DNA of 64,000 bases from Azospirillum cavernae (GTDB lineage: Bacteria > Pseudomonadota > Alphaproteobacteria > Azospirillales > Azospirillaceae): NCBI RefSeq assembly GCF_003590795.1, contig NZ_QYUL01000001.1, positions 1,071,001 to 1,135,000 of the forward strand. The letters are read 5' to 3'. The notes below the pieces were generated by a model. The model ran no database searches. It was not told where the DNA came from and saw nothing but the letters and a program-made list of their open reading frames with translations. The position numbers and the translations under genes were made by a program. Positions 1-8,572 of the stretch are shown piece by piece; the first letter of the stretch is position 1, and the number at the start of each line of letters is the position of its first letter.

Positions 1-56
1 CTCATTTTTTGTCCGCTCCGTTTCACGCGAAAAACTTGAATACAAATTCGTCTTAT

Positions 57-70
57 TTGATGTGGATCAA
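57..70. promoter_or_regulatory. FNR/Anr/FixK-type binding site
   Basis: The site reads TTGAT-GTGG-ATCAA, a perfect match to the FNR-family consensus TTGAT-N4-ATCAA. Its centre lies at 63.5. A -10-like hexamer TAGGGT sits at 93-98 and would place a transcription start near 105, which is 41.5 bp from the box centre and is the classical class II activation geometry. The box is symmetrical, so it could instead serve a leftward gene outside the window. The match is seen directly; oxygen-responsive activation is inferred. Confidence 0.75.
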
Positions 71-104
71 CGCCGCCTTTATGACCTTCGGATAGGGTCT
101 GTTC

Positions 105-166
105 GTCTCTAAACCTCCCTGTATTCCCTTAAGCCGGACATCCTTTCAGGATGATCCGGCTTTTTT
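105..166 (+). ncRNA. candidate FNR-activated small RNA, about 60 nt
   Basis: The predicted transcript starts near 105, 41.5 bp downstream of a perfect FNR box with a -10-like TAGGGT at 93-98. It ends at a strong Rho-independent terminator at 131-166. Between them is a short single-stranded segment containing CCTCCC (114-119), which is complementary to Shine-Dalgarno sequences. No open reading frame of note fits inside. FNR-activated sRNAs (FnrS in E. coli, PhrS in Pseudomonas) and CU-rich anti-SD sRNAs in alphaproteobacteria are established types; membership of this one is inference. The alternative is that this is only the trailing terminator of a gene left of the window. Confidence 0.5.
131..166 (+). 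terminator. Rho-independent terminator
   Basis: A 14-bp stem (AAGCCGGA plus CATCCT against AGGATG plus TCCGGCTT, with one bulged A) closes a TTC loop and runs into six T residues at 161-166. It is a textbook intrinsic terminator. It ends either the proposed small RNA just upstream or a transcript entering from the left. The next rightward gene starts at 360. Confidence 0.85.
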
Positions 167-359
167 CTGTCCTGGTTCTGCGCTCCCCCTCCCCCTTCGG
201 AAGGCGTCCGGCGGGCCAATGGGGCGTTGTGAAAATCCGGTTGCATACCGCCCGAAGGTTGGTGGACCCTCACGGTCATTCCACGCTGTGGGCGGAGGAG
301 ACAGGCGGCGGAGCCTGCTGTTTCAACGTCGCCCCGTGAAGGAACAGGAGGGAGATCGG

Positions 360-1025
360 ATGTCACGCTGGGCGGTTCATTTTCTCGAATCTCAAGGCGA
401 CCTGTCGCCATGGAAAGAAGGGATTCTGGAGCAGACCAGTCAGGCCATGGAGCGGATCGAACGGGCTTTGTCCGCCCCGCCCGTCGATGTTCTGTATCAA
501 CGCCTGTCGGGCTATGTGATTCCAGAATTCGGTCATGCTGGTTATGTGCACGGAATTGGCTTGATTTTCATCACCTTGGATCCCGAAAATCCGAATTTTT
601 CACAGCATCTGGGCCAGACCTTGCAAGAAACCCTTGCTCACGAAGTTCATCACTGCACCCGTTCCGCCAGCTTCGGCTACAACACGGTGTTTGCCGACGC
701 CCTCATTTCCGAAGGGCTTGCCGACCATTTCACCGATGAGATCTTTGACGGCAAGGGCCAATATTGGGATCACGCGCTGTCGGAAGACCAGCTTCAGGTT
801 TTCCTGCGTCGGGTCAAACCGATCCTCGATCATCAACGCTATGATTACGACGCTTGGTTTTTTGGGAAGGAGGAGGACGGCATCCCCCGTTGGACGGGCT
901 ACAGCCTTGGCTACCGAATCGTCCAGGAATATCTGAGGCGAAACCCGGACGCCCGCGCCAGCGCTTTGCACGGCGCGCCAACCGCCGACATCCTTGGTCC
1001 CGTCATGGATTTGTTTGACGCGTAA
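360..1025 (+). CDS. putative zinc metallopeptidase (HExxH, DUF2268-like)
   Basis: This 221-residue protein has a gluzincin-like active site: HEVHH at residues 94-98 supplies two zinc ligands and the catalytic Glu, and SEGLADH at about 117-123 supplies a likely third ligand (E118). The arrangement matches DUF2268-type predicted Zn-dependent proteases, so hydrolysis of a peptide is the likely activity; substrate unknown. No signal peptide or membrane segment is evident, suggesting a cytoplasmic enzyme. ATG 360 was chosen because AGGAGGG precedes it closely; the longer reading frame from 219 lacks such a site. The 3' end overlaps the convergent tetR-type gene by 23 bp. Confidence 0.75.
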   Translation: MSRWAVHFLESQGDLSPWKEGILEQTSQAMERIERALSAPPVDVLYQRLSGYVIPEFGHAGYVHGIGLIFITLDPENPNFSQHLGQTLQETLAHEVHHCTRSASFGYNTVFADALISEGLADHFTDEIFDGKGQYWDHALSEDQLQVFLRRVKPILDHQRYDYDAWFFGKEEDGIPRWTGYSLGYRIVQEYLRRNPDARASALHGAPTADILGPVMDLFDA

Positions 1026-1677
1026 CGCCATAGGCCCGCATCAACTGGCCCACCGCGTCGGCGATCACCGTTTCGTCGTCCGCCGTCACCGGCAGGCCGA
1101 GCATGGTCGGCCAGAACATCACCTCTTTGACGCCGCCGAGATACTGGCTGGCGACCGTCGCTGGGTTGGGCGCGTTCAGGCGTCCGCGCGCGTGTTGGCT
1201 GGCGATGTAGGTTTCCAGCAGGGCGACGGCACGGCTCTTGCCTTCCTTCAGATAATCCTCGGCCAGATCGGGGAAGCGCTGGTGTTCGGCGATGACCAGA
1301 CGCAGCAGCCCTTTCACCTCTGGGCGGCGCATGTGGGTCAGCAATTCGCGGGTGAAGGCGGGCAGCACGGTTTCCGGCGGTTGATCGGGCGCCAATCGGT
1401 CGGATTCGGCGACGTTCAAGCCCTCATACAGACCGGCGACCACGGCGCGGAACAGGTCGCGCTTGCCGGGAAAATGGTTGTAGACGGTGCGTTTGGACAC
1501 CCCGGCGTCGGCGGCGATGGCGTCCATCGAAGTCGCCTCGTAGCCCTGGGTGACGAAGGCGCGGGTGGCCGCCTGGACCACGGCGCGGCGTTTGGCGTCG
1601 CCGCGCGCCTTGCTCGGAACCCCTGTGGCTGGAACTCCTGCTGTCGGAATCCCTGTTGTGTCGCGCCCGGTTGACAT
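1003..1677 (-). CDS. TetR/AcrR family transcriptional regulator
   Basis: The protein has 224 residues. The N-terminal helix-turn-helix contains the typical run MDAIAADAGVSKRTVYNHF followed by GKRDLF, and the C-terminal two thirds form a helical ligand-binding domain. It probably represses itself and the divergent aldo-keto reductase at 1775, because a repeated inverted-repeat operator fills the intergenic region. ATG 1677 was preferred: it has AGGGAG upstream, whereas the alternative ATG at 1704 lies inside the operator. Ligand is unknown. The 3' end overlaps the convergent peptidase gene. Confidence 0.9.
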   Translation of the reverse strand: MSTGRDTTGIPTAGVPATGVPSKARGDAKRRAVVQAATRAFVTQGYEATSMDAIAADAGVSKRTVYNHFPGKRDLFRAVVAGLYEGLNVAESDRLAPDQPPETVLPAFTRELLTHMRRPEVKGLLRLVIAEHQRFPDLAEDYLKEGKSRAVALLETYIASQHARGRLNAPNPATVASQYLGGVKEVMFWPTMLGLPVTADDETVIADAVGQLMRAYGVTRQTNP

Positions 1678-1691
1678 GGCTCTCCCTTTGA

Positions 1692-1718
1692 AAGTACACT
1701 GCACAGTGTAGTGTACTT
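1692..1718. promoter_or_regulatory. TetR-type operator in divergent promoter region
   Basis: Two nested inverted repeats share half-sites. TACACTG-CA-CAGTGTA lies at 1695-1710. The outer arms AAGTACACT (1692-1700) and AGTGTACTT (1710-1718) are perfect complements. A possible -35 TTGAAA (1688-1693) and -10 TGTACT (1712-1717) for the rightward reductase flank and overlap the repeats, so a bound repressor would block the promoter. The symmetry is seen; assignment to the adjacent TetR protein is inferred from position. Confidence 0.75.
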
Positions 1719-1774
1719 ATCTGACATCCCGCATCACTGTAATCCGCCCTGGATCGGGGCGGGAGAGGAAAACC

Positions 1775-2761
1775 ATGGACACGCGCACCCTGGGTGGTTC
1801 TTCGCTGACCGTTTCGGCCCTTGGTCTGGGCTGCATGGGCATGTCGGAATTTTACGGCCCAACCGACGAAACCCAATCGCTCTCCACGCTGGAACGGGCC
1901 TTGGAACTGGGCGTCACCCATTTCGACACGGCGGACATGTATGGCTCCGGCCACAACGAGACGCTGCTGGGCCGCTTTCTGGCGGGCAAGCGCGACCGCG
2001 TGGTGGTGGCGACCAAATTCGGCATCGTCCGCCAGCCCGGCGTCTATGACCGCAGCATCGACAGCAGCCCGGCCTATCTGCGCCAAGCCTGCGAGGAGTC
2101 GCTGAAGCGTTTGGGCGTCGAGGTCATCGACCTCTATTACGCCCACCGCCTGAACCCCGATGTGCCGGTGGAGGACACCGTCGGCGCCATGGCCGATCTG
2201 GCGCGGGCGGGCAAGATTCGGGCGCTGGGCCTGTGCGAGGTGTCCGCCGCCACCCTGCGCCGCGCCCACGCCATCCACCCCATCGCCGCCGTGCAAAGCG
2301 AATATTCGCTGTGGACCCGCGACATGGAGGCGGACGTGCTGCCGACCTGCCGGGATCTCGGCGTGTCGTTGGTGGCCTACGCGCCGTTGGGGCGCGGCCT
2401 GCTGACGGCGACGATCAGCGATCAAAAGCAGTTGGCGGACAATGATTTCCGCCGTCTGTCGCCGCGTTTTCAGGACGGCAATCTGGACGCCAACCTGCGC
2501 TTGGTCGATGCGGTGACGGCGCTGGCCGAGGCCAAGGGCTGCAAGCCGGGACAGGTGGCCTTGGCCTGGCTGCTGGCCCAGGGGCCGGACATCCTGCCGA
2601 TCCCCGGCACCAAGCGGATCCCCTATCTGGAGGAGAATGTCGGCGCGGCCTCCGTCGTCCTGTCGCCCGAAGAGGTCGCGGCCTTGTCGGCGGCGATCCC
2701 GCCGGGGGCGGCCAGCGGCGACCGTTACCCGGCGGCGGGAATGCGCGGCCTGAACGCCTGA
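1775..2761 (+). CDS. aldo/keto reductase
   Basis: A 328-residue NADPH-dependent oxidoreductase with the full aldo/keto reductase tetrad: D51 and Y56 in FDTADMYG, K81 in ATKFG and H124 in YYAHR. Sequence style ([12 protein letters not shown] near the N-terminus, LPIPGTKR near the C-terminus) is that of the YajO/AKR13-like group acting on small aldehydes or ketones; the substrate cannot be read from sequence. GAGAGGAAAACC precedes the ATG. It is transcribed divergently from the TetR gene and is probably its main target, a common arrangement for aldehyde or electrophile detoxification. Confidence 0.93.
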   Translation: MDTRTLGGSSLTVSALGLGCMGMSEFYGPTDETQSLSTLERALELGVTHFDTADMYGSGHNETLLGRFLAGKRDRVVVATKFGIVRQPGVYDRSIDSSPAYLRQACEESLKRLGVEVIDLYYAHRLNPDVPVEDTVGAMADLARAGKIRALGLCEVSAATLRRAHAIHPIAAVQSEYSLWTRDMEADVLPTCRDLGVSLVAYAPLGRGLLTATISDQKQLADNDFRRLSPRFQDGNLDANLRLVDAVTALAEAKGCKPGQVALAWLLAQGPDILPIPGTKRIPYLEENVGAASVVLSPEEVAALSAAIPPGAASGDRYPAAGMRGLNA

Positions 2762-2794
2762 CGGGTTTTCGGGCTTCCGGGCGGGAGGCGCCGG

Positions 2795-3832
2795 TTACTT
2801 CGGCGTCCCCGACCAGACCTGAAATTGCGGGGTTTCCAGCAGCATCTCGGCGTGGCCGAAGGCGGTCTTGAACAGCTTGCCGACGCCCGCCGTGCGCTGC
2901 GTCACCGCGATCAGCGTGCCGCGCAGCTTGAGATACTGCTTGGTCCCGGCGACCAGGGCCTCCAGCATGCTGAAATCCTCGTCCTTGCCGCGATGGAGCG
3001 GCGGGTTCGACAGGATCAGGCCAAAACGCTCGCGGGTTCCCAGACCGGCCAGACCGTCGCTCAACACCATTTCGGCGTCGGGCACATTCTGGCGGGCGGC
3101 GTGCAGGGCCACCGCGTCGATGTCCAGCAGGGTCAACAGCGCCTCGGGCTGGCGTTCGCGCACCGCCCGCGCGATGACGCCCGCGCCACAACCGAAATCC
3201 AGCACCCGCACGCCCGCCGCGATCTCTGGCAGCACGCGCAACAGGCATTCGGTCCCGGCGTCGAGATGACCATGGGCGAACAGGCCGGGGTAGGAGGTCA
3301 GTTCCAAGGCCGCCGCCGGTTCCGGCAAGGGCAGGCTGACCGTTTGCCGCCAATCCTCCAGCGCGCCATGGGCGGGTTCGGCGGTGCGGTGGGTTTCCAG
3401 AACCCGCGCGCGGCGCTTGATGATGAGGGTTTCCACCCCCTCGACCAGCCCGTCAAAATGCTTGACCGCCGAGGTCACGCCCTCGTCGTTGCTGCCGACG
3501 ATCCACAGCGGCGCGCCGACCGGCAGGCGGGCGGCCAGCGCGTGCAAGGCCATCTCGAACGAGGCCCAACCGCGCGGCAGGCGCAGAACCGCGCCGTCAA
3601 AGCCCCCGTCGGGCGGCCACGCCGTCGCCGTCTTGCCGTCCTGCGCCAAACGCAGCCAGGGAACGACCTGCGCCCCGCCCTCCGTCAACGCCTGGGCGAT
3701 GCCGCCGTCGGAATCGAAGGCGACGAGAATCCGGCCCTGCGGCTTGCGCTCGCTCAACGCCTCCGCCGCGACGGCGGCGATGGTGGAATCGCGATCCGTC
3801 GCGCGGTTGTCCAATCGGCTCACAGGCTTCAA
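2795..3832 (-). CDS. RsmC/RlmG-type class I SAM methyltransferase
   Basis: This 345-residue protein has the two-module layout of RsmC-like enzymes. Its N-terminal half resembles a degenerate methyltransferase fold; the C-terminal half carries the SAM motif LDFGCGAG (211-218) and the catalytic motif NPPLHRG (276-282), which marks N2-guanine rRNA methyltransferases. Modification of 16S rRNA guanine (m2G1207 in E. coli) is the likely job, but RlmG-type specificity cannot be excluded. It converges with the aldo-keto reductase (33-bp gap). Upstream it is separated from smpB by a 130-bp palindromic repeat. Confidence 0.85.
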   Translation of the reverse strand: MKPVSRLDNRATDRDSTIAAVAAEALSERKPQGRILVAFDSDGGIAQALTEGGAQVVPWLRLAQDGKTATAWPPDGGFDGAVLRLPRGWASFEMALHALAARLPVGAPLWIVGSNDEGVTSAVKHFDGLVEGVETLIIKRRARVLETHRTAEPAHGALEDWRQTVSLPLPEPAAALELTSYPGLFAHGHLDAGTECLLRVLPEIAAGVRVLDFGCGAGVIARAVRERQPEALLTLLDIDAVALHAARQNVPDAEMVLSDGLAGLGTRERFGLILSNPPLHRGKDEDFSMLEALVAGTKQYLKLRGTLIAVTQRTAGVGKLFKTAFGHAEMLLETPQFQVWSGTPK

Positions 3833-3930
3833 CTCTTCTCTGGCTTGGGAAAATCTGGTCCGACGCCAAGGGCGTCAGCCGCAAAGGCGTCAGGAGACGC
3901 TAAACGCGCAATTGGCGAACACCGTCAACA

Positions 3931-4059
3931 CGGCGAAAAGCCCCTCTCCCTTGACGGGAGAGGGGTTGGGGTGAGGGTGGAAAAGCGACCTTCCCGGCCC
4001 TTGGCCGGGCACCCCTCATCCCAACCCTTCTCCCGCAAGGGGAGAAGGGCTTCTCGCCG
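3931..4059. repeat. bipartite palindromic intergenic repeat, copy 1
   Basis: The element has near-perfect 13-bp terminal inverted repeats (CGGCGAAAAGCCC at 3931-3943 against the complement of 4047-4059, one mismatch). Inside are two GC-rich hairpins: CCCCTCTCCC/GGGAGAGGGG and CCCTTCTCCC/GGGAGAAGGG. A further complementary pair, GTTGGGGTGAGGG and CCCTCATCCCAAC, lets the whole unit fold on itself. It lies between smpB and the RsmC-like gene. A second copy is at 8179-8296. It codes for nothing obvious and resembles REP/MITE-type dispersed units. Confidence 0.85.
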
Positions 4060-4074
4060 CATTCGGCTTTTGCT

Positions 4075-4548
4075 TCAATTCTTGTCCCGCATCAGCCGCG
4101 CCTTGTCGCGCTGCCAACTGCGTTCTTTTTCGGTTTCGCGCTTGTCGTGCTTCTTCTTGCCGGTGGCGACGCCGATCTCGACCTTGGCCATGCCACGGTC
4201 GTTGAAATAGATCGACATCGGAATCAGCGTCATGCCCTTTTGCTTGACGCCAGCGGCGAGCTTGTCCAGCTCGCGGCGGCGGATCAGCAGCTTGCGCGGG
4301 CGTTTCGGCTCGTGCTGAAGCCAGCGCCCGGCCTGAAGATATTCGGGGATGTAGGCGTTGAACAGAAACAGCTCCCCACCCTTCAGACCGGCGTAAGACT
4401 CGTTCACGCTGGCGCGGCCGCCGCGCAACGACTTCACCTCGGTGCCGGTCAGCATGATGCCGGCCTCCAAGGTGTCGTCGATGAAGAAGTCGAAGCGCGC
4501 ACGGCGGTTTTGCGCCGCGTATTTTTTTACTTCTGTGTCGCGCGACAA
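4075..4548 (-). CDS. smpB: SsrA-binding protein SmpB
   Basis: A 157-residue protein of standard SmpB length. It binds tmRNA and delivers it to stalled ribosomes in trans-translation. Recognisable elements are the N-terminal [13 protein letters not shown], the central [10 protein letters not shown] and YIPEYLQAG segments of the oligonucleotide-binding barrel, and a basic C-terminal tail ([14 protein letters not shown]) that enters the ribosomal decoding site. It follows dapA on the same strand after a 29-bp gap and is probably cotranscribed with it. Confidence 0.97.
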   Translation of the reverse strand: MSRDTEVKKYAAQNRRARFDFFIDDTLEAGIMLTGTEVKSLRGGRASVNESYAGLKGGELFLFNAYIPEYLQAGRWLQHEPKRPRKLLIRRRELDKLAAGVKQKGMTLIPMSIYFNDRGMAKVEIGVATGKKKHDKRETEKERSWQRDKARLMRDKN

Positions 4549-4577
4549 AGGCTTTCTCCTTGCGGCCTACCGTCCGA

Positions 4578-5453
4578 TCAGGACAGCAGACCGGCTTTGG
4601 TCATGGCCGCGCGCACGGCGGCGCGGGCGCTTTCAGTCGCCGGAACCAGCGGCAGGCGCACCTCGTCGGTGGCGAGACCCAGCAGGCTGGCGGCGAACTT
4701 CACCGGGGCCGGGCTGGTTTCCACGAACATGGCGTCGTGCAGCGGCGACAGCACGTCGCGCAGGCGGAAGGCTTCCTTCAGATCGCCCTTGGCCCACGCC
4801 GTCTGCATGGCCGAGCACAGCGCCGGAGCGATGTTCGCCGTGACCGAGATGCAGCCGACGCCGCCCTGGGCGTTGAAGGCCATCGCGGTGGCGTCCTCGC
4901 CCGACAGTTGGATGAAGTCGGGGCCGACCTCCGTCAACAGGCGGGACGGGCGGGACAGATCGGCGGTGGCGTCCTTCACGCCGACGATGTTGGGCAGCTT
5001 GGCCAGCCGCGCCATCGTCGTCACCGACATATCCACGACACTGCGGCCCGGAATGTTGTAAATGAAGATCGGAAAATCCGCCGCGTCATGGATCGCCTTG
5101 AAATGCTGGTACAGACCCTCTTGAGACGGCTTGTTGTAATAGGGCGTGACCACGAGCGCCGCCTGCGCGCCCGCCTTCTTGGCGTGACGGGTCAGCGCGA
5201 TGGCCTCGTCGGTCGCGTTGGAGCCGCTGCCCGCCATGACGGGAACCTTGCCGCCCGCCGCCTCGATGCACAGCTCGACGACGCGGTTGTGTTCCTCATG
5301 GCTGAGCGTGGGCGATTCGCCGGTGGTGCCGCAGGGGACGAGGCCGTGGGTGCCTTGCGCGACATGCCATTCCACGAAGGACTGGAACGCAGCCTCATCC
5401 ACTTTCCCGCCCTTGAACGGAGTCAAGAGAGCGACGATGGAACCGTGGAACAT
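4578..5453 (-). CDS. dapA: 4-hydroxy-tetrahydrodipicolinate synthase
   Basis: DapA condenses pyruvate with aspartate semialdehyde, the committed step of lysine and diaminopimelate synthesis. At 291 residues it is full length. The Schiff-base lysine is K160 in VGVKDA; Y132 in IYNIPGR and T43-T44 in CGTTGES complete the proton relay of the family. GAGGAGG lies just upstream of the ATG. It reads divergently from the lytic transglycosylase with only a few tens of base pairs between them, linking a peptidoglycan precursor enzyme with a peptidoglycan-cleaving one. Confidence 0.98.
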   Translation of the reverse strand: MFHGSIVALLTPFKGGKVDEAAFQSFVEWHVAQGTHGLVPCGTTGESPTLSHEEHNRVVELCIEAAGGKVPVMAGSGSNATDEAIALTRHAKKAGAQAALVVTPYYNKPSQEGLYQHFKAIHDAADFPIFIYNIPGRSVVDMSVTTMARLAKLPNIVGVKDATADLSRPSRLLTEVGPDFIQLSGEDATAMAFNAQGGVGCISVTANIAPALCSAMQTAWAKGDLKEAFRLRDVLSPLHDAMFVETSPAPVKFAASLLGLATDEVRLPLVPATESARAAVRAAMTKAGLLS

Positions 5454-5489
5454 GGCTGCCTCCTCAGACGGACTGCTGGAAAAAAAGAG

Positions 5490-7475
5490 TTGCGCACATT
5501 AGACCTCCCCGCCGCTGTGGGCAAGAGCGCCCGGATTGCTCTGGCCGCCGCCCTGCTCTGCCTTCCGCTCAGCCTTCCCGCCAACGCCGCCGCGCTCAGC
5601 GCGTCCGACGCGGCGCTCTACCGGCAAGCCTTCAAGGCCGCCGACAATGAGCGACTCGACGAGGCGCAACGGCTCGCCGCCCAGGCGTCCGAACGGCTGC
5701 CCGCCAAGGTCATCCGCTGGCTGGCCCTGACCGCGCCGACCGGCGGGGCCAGCTTCGCCGAGATCGCCGCCTTCGTCCGCGACAACCCGTCCTGGCCCAA
5801 TCTGGCGCAATTGCGCCGTCAGGCGGAAAAGACGCTGCCGATCGACAGCGACCCCGCGATGGTTCTGGAGTGGTTCCGGCAATACCCGCCGCTGTCCAAC
5901 GACGGCTTCCTGCTCTACGCCGACAGCCTGATCGGCACGGGCAGCGCCGAGCGCGCCACGCCGCTCATTCGCACGCGCTGGACCGACGCGACCTTCACCG
6001 CCGAGGAGGAGGCCGCCTTCCTCGCCCGCTACCGCTCCTATCTGCGTCCGCAGGATCACAAGACGCGCATCGACCGGCTGCTGTGGGACCGGCAGGGAGC
6101 GGCGGCCCGCCGGATGCTGCCGCTGTTCGACGACGCGTATGACACGTTGATCGAGGCGCGCGTCGCGCTGGACAGCGACACCAGTGGGGCCGACGCGGCG
6201 GTGGCGCGGGTGGCCCCCAACCTCGCCAACGACCCCGGCCTGCTGTTCGACCGCGCCCGCTACAGCCGCCGCAAGGGCGACGACGCGACGGCGCTGGCGA
6301 TCATCGCCCAGGCCCCGACCGACATGGGCCGCCCGCAAGCCTGGTGGAGCGAGCGCCAATTGCTGGCCCGCCGCGCCATCGAACGCGGCGATTTCAATCT
6401 GGCCTATCGGTTGGTCAAGGCCCACGGGCAAAAGGACGGGGCGGGTTTGGCCGAGGCCGAATTCCTCGCCGGGTTCGTGGCCTTGCGCTTTCTGGACCAG
6501 CCGTCGGACGCCTTTGGTCATTTCCACAAGCTCTACCGCTCCGTCACCGCGCCCATCAGCAAGGCGCGCGGGGCCTATTGGTGCGGGCGGGCGGCGGAAG
6601 CGTTGGGCCAGACCACCCAAGCCAACGAGTGGTACGCCAAGGCCGCGCCCTACGGCACCACCTTTTACGGGCAATTGTCCGCCCGCCATCTGGCCAACGG
6701 AACCGTCACCCTGCCCGCCCCGCCATCGGTGTCCAACGCCGACGCCACCGCGTTCGAGCGGCGGGAGTTGGTGCAGGTCGCCCGGATGCTGTCCGACATT
6801 CTGGGGCGCGACGATGACCGGCTGGCGGCCTTCCTGCGGCGGATCAGCCTGGAATCCAAAACGCCCGCCGATTACACGCTGGCCGCCCGGTTGGCGAGCG
6901 AGATCGGACGGCGCGATCTGGCGGTCGCCGCCGCCAAGGACGCGGCGCAGAACGAGGTGTTCCTGGTCGACGCCGGTTATCCGGTCATCAACGAGCGGCC
7001 CAGCGCCCCGGAACCGGCGCTGATTCATGGCGTCATCCGCCAGGAAAGCACCTTCAACACGCAAATCGTCTCGTCGGCGGGGGCGCGCGGATTGATGCAG
7101 TTGATGCCCAGCACGGCGCAGTTGGTGGCGGGAAAGCTGGGGCTGAAGCACACGACGCCCCGGCTGACCGCCGATCCGGCCTACAACATGACGCTGGGAT
7201 CGGCCTATCTCAGCGAGTTGATCGACCGTTTCAACGGGTCCTACATTCTGGCCATCGCCGGGTACAACGCCGGGCCGGGCCGGGTGCGGCAATGGATCCA
7301 GGCCTATGGCGACCCGCGCAGCGGCAACATCGACCCGGTCGATTGGATCGAGCTGATTCCGATCTATGAGACGCGCAACTATGTCCAGCGGGTGATGGAG
7401 GCGGTTTTGGTCTACCGCGCCCGCTTGCAGGGGCCGAACGCCGACCTGAACCTCGACCGCGATTTGCGGCGCTGA
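5490..7475 (+). CDS. slt: soluble lytic murein transglycosylase (Slt70-type)
   Basis: About 661 residues. A signal peptide ([19 protein letters not shown]) directs it to the periplasm. A long alpha-helical superhelix follows, then a C-terminal lysozyme-like SLT domain with catalytic Glu at about 519 in VIRQEST, then [13 protein letters not shown] and YNAGPGRV. It cleaves the glycan backbone to give 1,6-anhydromuropeptides. The start is uncertain: TTG 5490 (weak GGA-rich site upstream) or GTG 5517 both retain the signal peptide, and no ATG is available. It is divergent from dapA. Confidence 0.92.
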   Translation: MRTLDLPAAVGKSARIALAAALLCLPLSLPANAAALSASDAALYRQAFKAADNERLDEAQRLAAQASERLPAKVIRWLALTAPTGGASFAEIAAFVRDNPSWPNLAQLRRQAEKTLPIDSDPAMVLEWFRQYPPLSNDGFLLYADSLIGTGSAERATPLIRTRWTDATFTAEEEAAFLARYRSYLRPQDHKTRIDRLLWDRQGAAARRMLPLFDDAYDTLIEARVALDSDTSGADAAVARVAPNLANDPGLLFDRARYSRRKGDDATALAIIAQAPTDMGRPQAWWSERQLLARRAIERGDFNLAYRLVKAHGQKDGAGLAEAEFLAGFVALRFLDQPSDAFGHFHKLYRSVTAPISKARGAYWCGRAAEALGQTTQANEWYAKAAPYGTTFYGQLSARHLANGTVTLPAPPSVSNADATAFERRELVQVARMLSDILGRDDDRLAAFLRRISLESKTPADYTLAARLASEIGRRDLAVAAAKDAAQNEVFLVDAGYPVINERPSAPEPALIHGVIRQESTFNTQIVSSAGARGLMQLMPSTAQLVAGKLGLKHTTPRLTADPAYNMTLGSAYLSELIDRFNGSYILAIAGYNAGPGRVRQWIQAYGDPRSGNIDPVDWIELIPIYETRNYVQRVMEAVLVYRARLQGPNADLNLDRDLRR

Positions 7476-7481
7476 GCGTTG

Positions 7482-7517
7482 GCGGACGCCGAGGGGACGG
7501 TTCCCATCGGCGTCCGC
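7482..7517. terminator. terminator-like hairpin between convergent genes
   Basis: A perfect 11-bp stem, GCGGACGCCGA (7482-7492) with TCGGCGTCCGC (7507-7517), encloses a 14-nt loop. It sits just after the slt stop codon and immediately before the stop of the convergent gene at 7522. There is no T-tract on either side, so its role as an intrinsic terminator is inferred from position and stem strength. Confidence 0.5.
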
Positions 7518-7521
7518 GTCG

Positions 7522-8094
7522 TCAGAACGCGCATTCCGGCGGGATCGTCGTGTCGTTCCAGTCGGCCAACGGCAGCGGCGTGGTCGGCACGGTGAAGGGC
7601 TTGCCGTTGCGTTGGCCCTTGCCCGACAACAGATTGACGTCGCAGGTGAAGCCGTTCTTGGGGTCGAGCGTGTCGCGCGCCGTGTAGGTGTAGCCCGCGA
7701 CCACCAAAGCGTTGTTGCGGACGGCGACGGTCAATTGCTGACGCCAGCGGTCCCGACCGACGGAATCATTCTGGAACACCAGAATCAGCGACCCACGCGG
7801 CGTCGCCGACATGCTGGGTTCGGTTCCCGCCATCGCGCCCTTCCAACCAACCGCCTGTTTGTGGAGCGTCGGTTTGTCCGGCAAGCGGCCGCCCTCGCTC
7901 AGATAGACGGTCACATCAACCTCGTCGTCTTCGCCGGACATGACCACGCGGTCGGGCACTCCGTCGCCGTTCAGATCCGCCGACAGTTCGGCGACCGGCG
8001 GACGCGTGCGGGTGGCGGCCTCCGCCGTCGGAGCCGCGATAAGTCCGGCCAGCGCGGCGGCGAGGCACACGCGGTTCATCCTGTTGGTTCGCAT
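7522..8094 (-). CDS. secreted protein with VCBS/FG-GAP-like calcium loop
   Basis: A predicted 190-residue exported protein of unknown function. The N-terminus (MRTNRMNRVCLAAALAGLIAAP then TAEA) is a Sec signal peptide. The mature start has ADLNGDGVPDRVV, an Asp-rich loop of the kind found in FG-GAP/VCBS-type repeats that bind calcium. The remainder is beta-rich with a cysteine pair (FTCDV and PPECAF near the end). ATG 8094 has GGTGGG upstream; ATG 8079 is the alternative. No partner gene is evident. Confidence 0.7.
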   Translation of the reverse strand: MRTNRMNRVCLAAALAGLIAAPTAEAATRTRPPVAELSADLNGDGVPDRVVMSGEDDEVDVTVYLSEGGRLPDKPTLHKQAVGWKGAMAGTEPSMSATPRGSLILVFQNDSVGRDRWRQQLTVAVRNNALVVAGYTYTARDTLDPKNGFTCDVNLLSGKGQRNGKPFTVPTTPLPLADWNDTTIPPECAF

Positions 8095-8178
8095 TCGCGT
8101 TCCCACCATCAAAGACTGATTCAACGCTGCGCTACCAGCGACGCCGGGGCAATCGCATATGGATTTCGTTCGCAAACA

Positions 8179-8296
8179 AAGCCCCTCTCCCCTTGCGGGA
8201 GAGGGGTTGGGGTGAGGGGGCGCAAGTCTGGTTTCCAACGGTCCACGGTTGCCGCCCCCCTCATCCCAACCCTTCTCCCGCAAGGGGAGAAGGGCA
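8179..8296. repeat. bipartite palindromic intergenic repeat, copy 2
   Basis: Same architecture as the unit at 3931-4059: hairpin GCCCCTCTCCCC/GGGAGAGGGG, the spacer GTTGGGGTGAGGG, a variable middle, its complement CCCTCATCCCAAC, and the hairpin CCCTTCTCCCGC-AAGGGGAGAAGGG. The conserved flanks are nearly identical while the central 30-40 bp differ completely between copies. It occupies the gap between the secreted protein gene and the DUF1289 gene. Confidence 0.85.
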
Positions 8297-8354
8297 TTCG
8301 TAGCGGAAAATCGTCGATCAAATCCCAAATGCGATCACCCTGCGGGCTGGGCCA

Positions 8355-8525
8355 TCAGCGCCCGCCAGCCGCCTGACCGCCAGCCGTCTGTCCATCCTCT
8401 TGGCCGTCAGAATCCTCGTCATCGCCGCCCAGCGCGGCGTTGATCTGGTCCAGCGTTCGCCCGCAACCCGTGCAGACGTCGCCGTCCATCGCGCACATGC
8501 CCAGGCAATCCGGATCGACGCTCAT
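8355..8525 (-). CDS. DUF1289 family small Cys-rich protein
   Basis: A 56-residue protein with the DUF1289 cysteine pattern: C7, C11, C18 and C21 in CLGMC and VCTGCGRT. The family is presumed to bind a metal or iron-sulphur cluster; its function is not established. The C-terminal half is acidic and Gly/Gln-rich (GGDDEDSDGQEDG). It lies 47 bp downstream of the response regulator gene on the same strand and is probably cotranscribed. The ribosome binding site is weak, so the start at 8525 is moderately certain. Confidence 0.8.
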   Translation of the reverse strand: MSVDPDCLGMCAMDGDVCTGCGRTLDQINAALGGDDEDSDGQEDGQTAGGQAAGGR

Positions 8526-8572
8526 TCGCAAGGTCCAACTCGTTTGACCGTCGCCAGACGCGACGGCTTCCC

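Noticed and set aside
4560..5489. N-terminal extension of the slt reading frame across dapA
   Set aside because: The frame is open only because dapA is GC-rich on the other strand; the signal peptide near 5520 marks the true N-terminus.
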